DNA of 64,000 nucleotides from Vibrio sp. Y2-5 (GTDB lineage Bacteria > Pseudomonadota > Gammaproteobacteria > Enterobacterales > Vibrionaceae): positions 92,574-156,573 of the forward strand of contig NZ_JACVEG010000009.1 of NCBI RefSeq assembly GCF_014596725.1. The letters are read 5' to 3'. Shown here piece by piece: positions 9,156-17,906 of the stretch; positions within the stretch are counted from its first letter, which is position 1, and the number at the start of each line of letters is the position of its first letter. Below the pieces are notes generated by a model. The model did not search any database, was not told the origin of the DNA, and saw nothing but the letters and a program-made list of their open reading frames with translations. The translations under genes and the position numbers were made by a program.

Positions 9156-10898
9156 ATGAATATTGCTATTATCACTGCATGCCCTAGCGGCGTTGCAAAC
9201 AGCATTATCGCTGCGGGATTGCTTGAACAAGCTGCTAAATCACTGAACTGGACTTCCGTTGTGGAATGTCACTCTTCTGTGATTGAAGGCTACAAGCTTA
9301 CCGATTCAGACATCAACAATGCTGAAGTAGTTATTATCGCAGCCAATACACCTGTTGATACTACTCGCTTTGTTGGTAAAAAAGTCTACCAAAGTGATAT
9401 CTCTGCTTGCACAAGTAATCCAGCGGCTTACTTGAAAACAGCGGTTGAACAAGCTTCTGAGCTTAGTGCAAGCGCTGCAACAACTTACCAAGCTCCTGCG
9501 GCTCCTGCAGCAAGCGCGAAGAAGATTGTTGCCATCACTGCATGCCCAACTGGTGTTGCACACACATTCATGGCTGCTGAAGCGTTGGAAGAGACAGGTT
9601 CTCGTCTCGGCCACACTGTCAAAGTAGAAACTCGTGGTTCTGTTGGTGCAAAAAACCAACTGACTGCTCAAGAAATCGCTGACGCAGATCTTGTTATCAT
9701 TGCTGCTGACATCGATGTTCCGCTTGATCGCTTCAACGGCAAAAAACTTTACAAAACCAGTACTGGTCTTGCTCTGAAGAAAACAGAACAAGAGATCAAC
9801 AACGCATTCGAAAAAGCGACGGTTTATACCCAAGCTGAAGCTTCAAGCAGCGCTGAAAGCACTGGTGAGAAGAAAGGTGTGTACAAACACTTGATGACAG
9901 GTGTTTCTCACATGCTACCAGTGGTGGTTGCAGGTGGTTTGATCATCGCTCTGTCTTTCGTATTCGGTATCGAAGCGTTTAAAGAAGAAGGTACTCTAGC
10001 AGCAGCATTGATGACTATCGGTGGTGGTTCTGCATTCGCTCTTATGATTCCTGTTCTTGCTGGTTTCATCGCGTTTTCAATTGCTGACCGTCCTGGTCTT
10101 GCACCAGGCTTGATTGGCGGTATGTTAGCAAGCTCTACTGGCGCAGGTTTCCTAGGTGGTATCGCTGCTGGTTTCATTGCGGGTTACTCTGCGAAGTTCA
10201 TTGCTGACAAAGTTTCTCTTCCTCAGTCAATGGAAGCGTTAAAACCGATTCTGATCATCCCATTCGTTGCTAGCTTAATCACCGGTTTGATTATGATCTA
10301 CGTCGTTGGTGGCCCAGTATCAAGCATCATGTCTGCAATGACTGAGTTCCTAAACAACATGGGTTCAGCAAACGCAGTACTGCTTGGTATTATTCTAGGC
10401 GCAATGATGTGTTTCGACCTTGGTGGTCCAGTAAACAAAGCGGCTTACACATTTGGTGTTGGTCTATTGGCTTCACAAACTTACGCACCAATGGCAGCTA
10501 TCATGGCAGCAGGTATGGTTCCGGCTCTAGGTATGGGCTTAGCGACTTTCCTTGCTAAAAACAAATTTGAACCTAGTGAGCGTGAAGCAGGTAAAGCATC
10601 ATTCGTACTTGGCCTATGTTTCATCTCTGAAGGTGCTATCCCATTTGCAGCGAAAGACCCAATGCGTGTTATCCCAGCATGTATGGCAGGTGGTGCATTA
10701 ACAGGTGCTCTATCAATGCTGTTCGGTGCAAAACTGATGGCTCCACACGGCGGTTTATTCGTACTAGCGATTCCTGGTGCTATTACTCCAGTGTTTATGT
10801 ACCTAGTTGCTATCGCTGCGGGTACAGCAGTAACAGGCTTTGGCTACGCTTTCTTCAAAGCTCGCGCTACTGAAAAGTCTGCAGTAACTGCTTCTTAA
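9156..10898 (+). CDS. fruA: Fructose-specific PTS permease EIIB'BC
   Basis: Inner-membrane transporter that imports fructose and releases fructose 1-phosphate. It has a duplicated EIIB: the B' domain begins ITACPSGVAN (Cys9) and the active B domain has ITACPTGVAHT (phosphorylated Cys130). From about residue 240 a multi-helix EIIC domain carries GGPVNKAAY and SEGAIPFAAKDP. The length of 580 is normal. It is the last gene of the operon and is followed by a strong hairpin. Confidence 0.96.
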   Translation: MNIAIITACPSGVANSIIAAGLLEQAAKSLNWTSVVECHSSVIEGYKLTDSDINNAEVVIIAANTPVDTTRFVGKKVYQSDISACTSNPAAYLKTAVEQASELSASAATTYQAPAAPAASAKKIVAITACPTGVAHTFMAAEALEETGSRLGHTVKVETRGSVGAKNQLTAQEIADADLVIIAADIDVPLDRFNGKKLYKTSTGLALKKTEQEINNAFEKATVYTQAEASSSAESTGEKKGVYKHLMTGVSHMLPVVVAGGLIIALSFVFGIEAFKEEGTLAAALMTIGGGSAFALMIPVLAGFIAFSIADRPGLAPGLIGGMLASSTGAGFLGGIAAGFIAGYSAKFIADKVSLPQSMEALKPILIIPFVASLITGLIMIYVVGGPVSSIMSAMTEFLNNMGSANAVLLGIILGAMMCFDLGGPVNKAAYTFGVGLLASQTYAPMAAIMAAGMVPALGMGLATFLAKNKFEPSEREAGKASFVLGLCFISEGAIPFAAKDPMRVIPACMAGGALTGALSMLFGAKLMAPHGGLFVLAIPGAITPVFMYLVAIAAGTAVTGFGYAFFKARATEKSAVTAS

Positions 10899-10906
10899 GC
10901 GAAAAC

Positions 10907-10935
10907 AAGAAGCTAAGCATTACGCTTAGCTTCTT
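10907..10935 (+). terminator. Hairpin after fruA
   Basis: AAGAAGCTAAGC at 10907-10918 pairs perfectly with GCTTAGCTTCTT at 10924-10935 over a 5-base loop, nine bases after the fruA stop codon. Confidence 0.8.
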
Positions 10936-10970
10936 ATCAATTTCCAAGTCTTTGCCCCCCGAAGGCTATT

Positions 10971-10999
10971 GCCAGTGACATTGTCCACTGGCTTTTTTA
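10971..10999 (+). terminator. Second intrinsic terminator after fruA
   Basis: GCCAGTG at 10971-10977 pairs with CACTGGC at 10986-10992, followed directly by a run of T. It would back up the preceding hairpin. Confidence 0.75.
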
Positions 11000-11121
11000 T
11001 TTTGACTCAATAGTACGAATGCCACAGGACACAAAGTTCGGCTCGCTTGGCTATCTAACGTAACTATCTCCTTCCCCCTATTCTTTCCTTTACCAACCCA
11101 ACGAGCTCAACTAACCGTTAT

Positions 11122-11186
11122 TTCATTAACGTGTTCCACCAATGTGTTTCGTTAATGTGTTTCACTAATATGTTTCACTAATGACA
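11122..11186 (+). repeat. Five-copy 13-bp tandem repeat
   Basis: Five consecutive 13-base units with consensus TTCACTAATGTGT (units begin at 11122, 11135, 11148, 11161, 11174). The last unit diverges at its end. The repeat sits in the 547-base gap between fruA and the HTH-2TM gene; apart from the two terminators I see nothing else there. Confidence 0.8.
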
Positions 11187-11445
11187 TCTAACCCGATTCA
11201 CATGACTGTGTATCGCGAAAAATGTCGAATTTTGTCTAGAATCGAAGAATAGTCGCTTGAAGAGAATGCTGATTATGGCGACTCTTGATAATACTCGTCA
11301 CAATACTGCTATTGCAGATGGATGAAATGTTTCGTTCTAACTTATTGAATTTATGGAAGTGTCACATCTATGTCGCCTATATGACGTAATATATTGGATA
11401 CGCAGTTGGTAAGTTATGGCTCATGGCAGTAGAAGGAATTTTTAA

Positions 11446-11913
11446 ATGATTATTAGAAAACTCAGACTAAAACACGGTTGGTCTCAAGAACAGTTGGCCG
11501 AACTAAGCGGCTTAAGTATCCGTACTATTCAGAGAATTGAGCGTGGCCAACAGCCTGGTTTAGAGTCACTAAAATCCCTAGCAGCTGTCTTTGAAACCAG
11601 TATCGAAGAACTTCAGCAGGAGCCAGAAATGACCAACGAAACCAAATTTACCGAAGAAGAACAGACGGTGATTGACCAAGTCAGATCCATCAAAAGTTTT
11701 TACTCACACCTGATGACATACGTAATGGTGATTAGCCTACTTTTCGCCATCAACCTATTCACCAACCCCGATTATATATGGGCTTGGTGGCCAGCTTTAG
11801 GTTGGGGTATTGGTATCTTGAATCATGGTTTAAATGCCTTCGAGGTGTTCAATCTCTTCGGACCTAAATGGGAAAAGCGTCAAATTGAAAAGCGCCTTGG
11901 CAGGAAGTTGTAA
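11446..11913 (+). CDS. HTH (XRE) protein with C-terminal 2TM domain
   Basis: Residues 1-60 form a Cro/C1-type HTH (SQEQLAELSGLSIRTIQRIE). After a linker there is a 2TM domain with helices near residues 85-105 and 110-135 (ALGWGIGILNHGLNAF). The 2TM domain is a common tail on membrane-tethered XRE regulators of gammaproteobacteria; partner and target are unknown. The gene stands alone with its own terminator and has the tandem repeat 260 bp upstream. Confidence 0.85.
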   Translation: MIIRKLRLKHGWSQEQLAELSGLSIRTIQRIERGQQPGLESLKSLAAVFETSIEELQQEPEMTNETKFTEEEQTVIDQVRSIKSFYSHLMTYVMVISLLFAINLFTNPDYIWAWWPALGWGIGILNHGLNAFEVFNLFGPKWEKRQIEKRLGRKL

Positions 11914-11920
11914 AACATAG

Positions 11921-11946
11921 AAAAAGCCAGCATCAGCTGGCTTTTT
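11921..11946. terminator. Bidirectional intrinsic terminator
   Basis: AAAAAGCCAGC and GCTGGCTTTTT form a perfect stem with an A-run on one side and a T-run on the other, between two convergent genes, so it can stop transcription from both sides. Confidence 0.9.
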
Positions 11947-11963
11947 GATTTTCCATTTCGAGC

Positions 11964-12662
11964 TTATTTGTGTTTTGGTTGAATGTACTTACGGCTAACA
12001 TCAACCAGTGCAACATCTTTGAAGAAGCTGCGACCGAGCAACACAGGGAAAGTCAGGTGGCTTCTGTCTGTAAGAGTAAACTCAGTATATTCTTTCAAAT
12101 CACCGATTTGGATCCACGCCATAACCACAGCGCGACGTTGCGTGCCTTCTGCGCTTGACTGACGAATATCAACCCAACGTTCAACTGGTAGCGCGAACTC
12201 TTTGCTCATCACATCGTCATGTGCAATCTTAAATTTTACCCAATCTTTGCCGTCACGCTCGAATGGAACAACGTCGACTGCACTCACTGAAGAAGTCGTC
12301 GCACCGGTATCAATACGTGCACGGAAGTTCTCTTTCAAGCCAGTAACATAAACCCATTCTTGCTCTCCAAGAATTAAACGTCCATCAGCTGTTTTCTTAG
12401 CATCAGCCACTACAGGTGGTTTAGGATCCGGCTTTGGTTGCTGTTCAGGTCTTACTTCCGGCTTAGGTTCAGTAATAGGCTCAACCTTTGGCGTTACGGT
12501 TTCATATTTACTGAGGTCTCTTTCTGGTTGAGAAACCTCTTGCTTAGGTTCTTCAACTTGAACAGCTTGATCCTTTGCATCACCTTCTTTAGGCGTTGTA
12601 GAACACGCAATTAAACCGCCACTTAGCATCAAAGGAATTAAAAATTTCCACTGTTGTTTCAT
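11964..12662 (-). CDS. Lipoprotein with retropepsin-like (Zn_protease/RimB-type) domain
   Basis: The N terminus is a lipoprotein signal (GGLIACSTT, lipidated Cys20). Residues 30-85 are a Pro/Lys/Glu-rich spacer, and residues 95-232 match the domain once annotated as ATP-dependent zinc protease (COG4067), which has a retropepsin fold with the aspartic motif RIDTGATTSS and LLGRSFF near the end. It is therefore likely to be an envelope-anchored aspartic peptidase-like protein. The substrate is unknown. It is separated from the downstream HTH gene by a shared terminator. Confidence 0.85.
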   Translation of the reverse strand: MKQQWKFLIPLMLSGGLIACSTTPKEGDAKDQAVQVEEPKQEVSQPERDLSKYETVTPKVEPITEPKPEVRPEQQPKPDPKPPVVADAKKTADGRLILGEQEWVYVTGLKENFRARIDTGATTSSVSAVDVVPFERDGKDWVKFKIAHDDVMSKEFALPVERWVDIRQSSAEGTQRRAVVMAWIQIGDLKEYTEFTLTDRSHLTFPVLLGRSFFKDVALVDVSRKYIQPKHK

Positions 12663-12690
12663 TCGCTCACCTACTCAAACTGAAAAATAT

Positions 12691-13872
12691 CTATAAAACT
12701 TTCATTATTGCATCCGCCACATAAGGGATGTCTTTTTCTGTTAAACCAGCAATGTTGATACGACTATCGGCAACCCCATAGATACCGAAGTCTTCGCGTA
12801 ATCGTAACATTTGCTCTGCTGTTAAGCCTAGCATAGTAAACATACCTTTGTGACTTTCTATGAAATCAAATTGTGAAGTATTGTGTTGATTTCTCAACTG
12901 GTTACATAAACTTTTACGAAGACTTAACAGACGCTGTTGCATTTCAACCAACTCATTCTTCCAAACTATGGTTAATGCATCGCTTTGCAATACTGTTTTT
13001 ACCAGCGCCGCGCCGTGGTCAGGCGGCATAGTGTATGTGGTACGCGCTAATGCCAGCAGCTTACCTTTAGCATTCGTTGCTTCAGTCGCATTTTTCCCCA
13101 GTACCATGGCTGCCCCAGTACGCTCGCGATATAAGCCAAAGTTTTTGGAGCATGATGTGGTGATCAGCATTTCTTCTACTCGCTCTGCCATATAGCGAAT
13201 ACCTTTCGCATCTTCTTGCAGGCCATCACCAAATCCTTGATAAGCGATATCTACAAATGGCGTAAAACCATTTTTCTGAGCCAGTTCCGTAATCGCCTGC
13301 CAAGCTGAAAAATCAATATCAGCACCCGTCGGGTTATGACAACAACCATGAACAACAACCACATCTTTTGGCCCAGCATGAGCCAAGTCCGCAAGCATAC
13401 GATCAGCATTCACCATTTTGGTTTTTTGGCTAAAGTAGCTGTAAAACTTCACTTTAAGTCCTGCAGCTTCCATGATCGGTTTGTGATTGACATAACTTGG
13501 GTCTGTTAGCCACACCGTGGTTTCTGGCTGAGCAAAATACATCAAATCAGCAAGCATACGTAATGCGCCACTGGCACCCGGAGTCTGAATAACGGAGAGT
13601 CGTTCACGCACGGGGGTATCACCTAGCACTAAATCCGCCATGCATTGGTTGAACTCTTCGCATCCTGCAAGGCCAACGTACGACTTTGATTTCTGTGTTT
13701 TCGCTACAATATCTTGAGCTTGCAAAATGGCTTGCATGATTGGCGTTTCGCCTAAGCTATTTTTATAAACACCAATGCCTAAATCGACTTTTTCAGCACG
13801 AGGATCGTCACGGAAAGCCGCCGTCAGTGAAATGATTGGGTCAAGAGTTGGAGCAGTTAAATGAGAGAACAT
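12691..13872 (-). CDS. Aspartate/aromatic amino acid aminotransferase
   Basis: PLP enzyme of class I that moves an amino group between aspartate or aromatic amino acids and 2-oxoglutarate. The family hallmarks are VDLGIGVYK near the start, HGCCHNPTGAD, DIAYQGFG, and the PLP lysine in SCSKNFGLYRERTGA. The ATG at 13872 gives the usual MFSHLTAPTLDPI start and 393 residues; an in-frame GTG nine bases upstream is also possible. It is monocistronic. AspC and TyrB cannot be told apart by eye. Confidence 0.92.
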   Translation of the reverse strand: MFSHLTAPTLDPIISLTAAFRDDPRAEKVDLGIGVYKNSLGETPIMQAILQAQDIVAKTQKSKSYVGLAGCEEFNQCMADLVLGDTPVRERLSVIQTPGASGALRMLADLMYFAQPETTVWLTDPSYVNHKPIMEAAGLKVKFYSYFSQKTKMVNADRMLADLAHAGPKDVVVVHGCCHNPTGADIDFSAWQAITELAQKNGFTPFVDIAYQGFGDGLQEDAKGIRYMAERVEEMLITTSCSKNFGLYRERTGAAMVLGKNATEATNAKGKLLALARTTYTMPPDHGAALVKTVLQSDALTIVWKNELVEMQQRLLSLRKSLCNQLRNQHNTSQFDFIESHKGMFTMLGLTAEQMLRLREDFGIYGVADSRINIAGLTEKDIPYVADAIMKVL

Positions 13873-13987
13873 GAAAGTCACAGCCTTTTGAAATTCAAGT
13901 GATGAGTTTCAAAGTAACACTATCGCTGAAACGGCTCAAGATACTTGTTTATAGGCAAGTTATTAGCTCCTAAATCGGAGCTAATAA

Positions 13988-14455
13988 TTAAGATTTGAGG
14001 TAGTGAATGACTTGATTACTGCTGCCTCGCCAATCTAGGCTTGGGTCGGCAAGATCTTTGATAAATTTGCCATCTATCAGCACATCAATGTATTCCAATA
14101 CCTGTTGTTGCGCTTCGCTCAGTTCCGCAAGCAAATAACCCGTCCATAGCCAGATATCTTTATCGCTACATTCTTGCTTAACGCGTTTCACCAAATTGAG
14201 AATGGCAGAGACATTTTGCGGATGCAGAGGATCACCGCCGGACAACGACAAGCCACGTTTCGGTATACGGGAATCGTTCAAGTCCGCAATGATGCGATCT
14301 TCTAAATCTTGAGTATAAGGATGACCAGAGCGCAAAGACCATGTGCTCTGGTTATAGCAGCCTTTACAGTTGTGTTCACAGCCGGAGACAAACAGTGTAC
14401 AGCGTGTCCCCGGTCCGTTGACCACATCAATAGGATGATATTGGTGGTAGTTCAT
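13988..14455 (-). CDS. nrdG: Anaerobic ribonucleotide reductase activating protein
   Basis: Radical SAM activase that makes the glycyl radical on NrdD. The [4Fe-4S] motif CX3CX2C is seen as CEHNCKGC (Cys26, Cys30, Cys33), followed by GGDPLHPQN. At 155 residues it has the usual length. It is 18 bp downstream of nrdD in the same operon. Confidence 0.96.
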   Translation of the reverse strand: MNYHQYHPIDVVNGPGTRCTLFVSGCEHNCKGCYNQSTWSLRSGHPYTQDLEDRIIADLNDSRIPKRGLSLSGGDPLHPQNVSAILNLVKRVKQECSDKDIWLWTGYLLAELSEAQQQVLEYIDVLIDGKFIKDLADPSLDWRGSSNQVIHYLKS

Positions 14456-14473
14456 TGCTCAATCGTATTTCAT

Positions 14474-16594
14474 TTAAAGGTGCTTAACGCGACGTTTAAC
14501 TTCTTCTTGTTTACCGAAGTTGAACGGACGAGCGTCAGGGCTACCCAAATAACCACATACACGACGAGTTACTGATACTTTAGACGAATCATGGTTACCA
14601 CACTTCGGACATACAAAGCCCTTGCTGGTACATTCAAATTCGCCAGTAAAGCCGCAGTCATAGCACTCATCAATCGGCGTGTTTGTGCCGTAATAAGGAA
14701 CACGAGAGTAGCTGTAATCCCAGACGTTTTCTAACGCTTCGATATTGCGTTGCATGTTCGGGAACTCACCGTAACAGATAAAGCCACCGCTCGAAATTTC
14801 TGGGTAAGGCATCTCGAAATCGATCTTATCGTATGGGTTTACTGTTTTTTGCACATCCAAGTGGAAACTGTTGGTGTAATAACCTTTGTCAGTTACACCC
14901 TCAATAACACCAAACTCTTTTGCGTCGATACGGCAGAAGCGGCTACATAAGTTTTCGCTTGGTGTACCGTACAGGCTAAATGCGTACCCTGTTTCTTCTT
15001 TCCATTGATCTACGGCGTTACGTAGACGTTGAATGATTTCAATCGCATGCTCACGCAGTTTCGCATCATCATAAACATGATCGTCAGCGCCGAACAATGC
15101 TGTGATAGTTTCATGTACACCGATGTAACCCAGTGAAATTGAAGCACGACCATTTTTGAAGATTTCAGTGATTGAATCGTCGGCTTTCAGACGAACACCA
15201 CATGCGCCTTCCATATACAGAATTGGAGCAACACGAGCTTTCACCTTCTCCAGACGGCTGATTCGCGTTTCAAGTGCGCGACGAGCCAGTTTCAGCTTCT
15301 CATCCAACAACTCGTAAAACTTATTAATATCGCCATTTGCTTTCAATGCAATGCGCGGCAAGTTCAAACTCACTACACCCAGGTTGTTGCGACCTTCGTG
15401 AATCAGTTCACCATTCTCTTCATAGGTATTCAGGAAGCTGCGGCATCCCATTGGCGTTTTAAACGAACCCGTCACTTCAACCACTTTGTCGTAGTTCAAG
15501 ATGTCTGGATACATACGTTTTGACGCACATTCCAGCGCAAGCTGTTTGATGTCGTAGTTTGGATCAGATTTCTTATGATTTAAACCGTCTTTAATCGCGA
15601 ACACCAGTTTAGGGAAAACCGCTGTTTTGCGGTTTTTACCCAAGCCCGCGATACGGTTTTTCAAAATAGATTCCTGAATTAAACGCGATTCCCAGCAGGT
15701 ACCTAAACCAAAACCAAACGTTACAAAAGGAGTTTGTCCGTTAGCTGTGTGAAGCGTGTTGACTTCGTATTCCAGAGACTGGAATGCGTCATAACACTCT
15801 TTCTCAGTACGAGATTTAGCAAACTCTTCCGGGCTGTGAATGTCCCACTCTTTGGCGATTTCTAAGTGTTTTTCGTAGCTTGCTGTTACGTAAGGCGCAA
15901 GAATTTCATCAATACGGTTGATCGTTGTACCACCGTAGATATGACTTGCAACCTGAGCAATGATTTGTGCGGTTACCGCTGTCGCGGTCGAAATTGATTT
16001 TGGCGTATCAATTTCCGCGTTACCCATTTTAAAGCCGTGTGTCAGCATGCCCTGCAAATCGATAAGCATACAGTTAAACATTGGGAAAAACGGTGCGTAA
16101 TCGAGATCATGATAGTGAATGTCACCTTCTTCATGAGCCTGAACGATATCACGAGGCAGGATACGAGTTTTCGCATAGTGCTTAGCTACGATACCTGCTA
16201 ACAGGTCGCGCTGTGTTGGGATCACTTTGCCGTCTTTGTTGGCATTTTCGTTTAGCAGATCGGCATTGCTTTCTTGAATTAAGCCTTCAATTTCTCTGGT
16301 CAACGCGCTTTGCTTTTCACGAGAAATATCGCGGTCATGGCGATATTCAATGTATGAACGAGCTAATGCTTTGTACGGACCTTGCATTAGCTCGTTCTCT
16401 ACCATCGTCTGAATTTCGGCGATGTGAACTTCTTCGTAATCTTTCAATTTCAGTTCAACAGCAAGTGCTACATTAAGAGCATAAATTGCCAGCTCTTTAT
16501 CCACATGATCTGCGGCACTTTCAACTGCAGATTGAATACGATCCCTGTTAAACGGGGCTTTAGAGCCATCACGTTTGATCACGATAGGTTTCAA
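14474..16594 (-). CDS. nrdD: Anaerobic (class III) ribonucleoside-triphosphate reductase
   Basis: Makes deoxynucleotides without oxygen. Residues 1-95 are an ATP-cone for allosteric control, followed by the glycyl-radical barrel. The C terminus has a zinc site (CYDCG with CPKCG) and the glycyl radical motif RRVCGYLG, with the radical at Gly681, the same number as in E. coli. The length of 706 is normal. The upstream region has an NrdR box pair and an FNR box. Confidence 0.97.
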   Translation of the reverse strand: MKPIVIKRDGSKAPFNRDRIQSAVESAADHVDKELAIYALNVALAVELKLKDYEEVHIAEIQTMVENELMQGPYKALARSYIEYRHDRDISREKQSALTREIEGLIQESNADLLNENANKDGKVIPTQRDLLAGIVAKHYAKTRILPRDIVQAHEEGDIHYHDLDYAPFFPMFNCMLIDLQGMLTHGFKMGNAEIDTPKSISTATAVTAQIIAQVASHIYGGTTINRIDEILAPYVTASYEKHLEIAKEWDIHSPEEFAKSRTEKECYDAFQSLEYEVNTLHTANGQTPFVTFGFGLGTCWESRLIQESILKNRIAGLGKNRKTAVFPKLVFAIKDGLNHKKSDPNYDIKQLALECASKRMYPDILNYDKVVEVTGSFKTPMGCRSFLNTYEENGELIHEGRNNLGVVSLNLPRIALKANGDINKFYELLDEKLKLARRALETRISRLEKVKARVAPILYMEGACGVRLKADDSITEIFKNGRASISLGYIGVHETITALFGADDHVYDDAKLREHAIEIIQRLRNAVDQWKEETGYAFSLYGTPSENLCSRFCRIDAKEFGVIEGVTDKGYYTNSFHLDVQKTVNPYDKIDFEMPYPEISSGGFICYGEFPNMQRNIEALENVWDYSYSRVPYYGTNTPIDECYDCGFTGEFECTSKGFVCPKCGNHDSSKVSVTRRVCGYLGSPDARPFNFGKQEEVKRRVKHL

Positions 16595-16637
16595 AATTTC
16601 TCCTTACCCCAGCATACTCACAGACTTATCCACAAAC

Positions 16638-16683
16638 ACACTATATAGGGCTTTTTATTATCCAACTGACACTATATGTTGTG
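16638..16683 (-). promoter_or_regulatory. Paired NrdR boxes upstream of nrdD
   Basis: ACACTATATAGGGCT at 16638 and ACACTATATGTTGTG at 16669 resemble the NrdR box. Their starts are 31 bp apart, three helical turns, which is the spacing typical of NrdR repressor site pairs. They lie 44-89 bp upstream of the nrdD start. Confidence 0.85.
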
Positions 16684-16715
16684 GCGTATTTAACCTCCGA
16701 CATCAAGTTGGAGTA

Positions 16716-16729
16716 TTGATATAGATCAA
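16716..16729 (-). promoter_or_regulatory. FNR box upstream of nrdD
   Basis: TTGATATAGATCAA is a perfect match to the FNR consensus TTGATNNNNATCAA, 122 bp before nrdD and 174 bp before the divergent gene at 16903. Anaerobic activation of nrdDG is the simplest reading. Confidence 0.85.
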
Positions 16730-16902
16730 TGGATTTAGACCACCGGACAGAATTGATTCAAACTTACAGCACAAGATCTCAAACTCGTAAGAAAAGCTGT
16801 AAACCGCAAAAATTGTGATATCAGATGTTGATTTTTTTGGAAGCCTGATAGATTAAGCGCTGCAGAAATCACGATAAAAGACATGACAAAAGGAAAGGAA
16901 AA

Positions 16903-17799
16903 ATGCGCCTATTTCACGCTCTATTTGCAAGTGTAATTTTCATCATAGTGGCACCCACTGCGCATGCTGAAAAATTAACCTTGAGTACTTGGAATATGGA
17001 GTGGCTCACCATCAATCCAAACCATAATGTCTATGAAGGAAAGCGAAGCAATGACGATTTTTCTGCCTTGAAAGGATATTTTGAGCGACTCAATGCGGAT
17101 GTGATTGCTTTTCAGGAAGTCGATAGCATCGACGCATTCAAGCGAGTAAGCTCGTCAGATTATTCCGTCGTTCTGTCAGACAGAGACCTGCCTCAATACC
17201 ATAATCACCAGTTTTCTGATATCAACCAGTACACGGGCTTTGCCATTCGTAATAACGTACCTTTTTCTGATCCCAAAGACATCGACTTGTATGGCAGAGC
17301 TAATCACAAACTAAGATTTGCTTCTTATGTCATTCTTTATCCTGATAGTGCCACACCTGTCCACGTACTTTCACTACATCTCAAAGCGGGTTGCGTAGGG
17401 AAATTCTATTCTCACAAAGAGACCTGTCAGACTCTGTTAGCACAAGGGAAAAGTCTCAACCGTTGGATTAAAGAGCGCGAAAAGCAAGGGCAAGAATATG
17501 TGATTATGGGAGATTTCAATCATAACCTGAGCTTTAAAGGCGACTGGTTGTGGCAAGAGTTTAATCAGGGTTTGAAACAAAAACCAGAACTGGCAACCCG
17601 CAATACTCAGGCTTTATGCAAAGTTCGCAAACGCAATAATGCTTCACAGCTGCATCAATTTCGTTCCGTGATTGACCATATGATTGTCAGCCCTAAGCTT
17701 CAAACAACTCAGCCCAAACAAATGGTTTATAAAGACCAAGATGCACTCAACTATCACTTAAGTGATCACTGCCCTATTGTTTCTCAGTTCAATTGGTAG
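16903..17799 (+). CDS. Secreted endonuclease/exonuclease/phosphatase-family protein
   Basis: A Sec signal peptide (hydrophobic residues 5-18, cleavage after AHA) is followed by an EEP domain with its metal-site motifs in order: TWNMEWL, FQEVDS, LHLKAGC, MGDFNHN, IDHMIVS and SDHCPI. Such proteins cleave phosphodiesters; in vibrios exported members degrade extracellular DNA, but a phospholipase or other phosphatase role cannot be excluded. The mature protein has several cysteines, which fits a periplasmic or secreted site. It is monocistronic with a strong hairpin after it. Confidence 0.88.
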   Translation: MRLFHALFASVIFIIVAPTAHAEKLTLSTWNMEWLTINPNHNVYEGKRSNDDFSALKGYFERLNADVIAFQEVDSIDAFKRVSSSDYSVVLSDRDLPQYHNHQFSDINQYTGFAIRNNVPFSDPKDIDLYGRANHKLRFASYVILYPDSATPVHVLSLHLKAGCVGKFYSHKETCQTLLAQGKSLNRWIKEREKQGQEYVIMGDFNHNLSFKGDWLWQEFNQGLKQKPELATRNTQALCKVRKRNNASQLHQFRSVIDHMIVSPKLQTTQPKQMVYKDQDALNYHLSDHCPIVSQFNW

Positions 17800-17836
17800 C
17801 TGCAGATACTGTTCAACTAAAAGTGACAAACACAAA

Positions 17837-17874
17837 AATGCCTCACACTGTATTGGCTTACATTGTGAGGCATT
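17837..17874. terminator. Hairpin between convergent genes
   Basis: AATGCCTCACA at 17837-17847 pairs with TGTGAGGCATT at 17864-17874. It lies between the EEP gene and the convergent RND pump gene and may terminate both. Confidence 0.75.
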
Positions 17875-17906
17875 AAGACAAGTTTACTGACTACAAATCC
17901 CTATAC

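Noticed and set aside
9306..9833. A 175-residue minus-strand open frame inside fruA
   Set aside because: It has no domain features, is antisense to a strongly conserved gene, and follows from its codon use.
11122..11186. A CRISPR array
   Set aside because: The repeats are contiguous 13-bp units without spacers and no cas genes are nearby.
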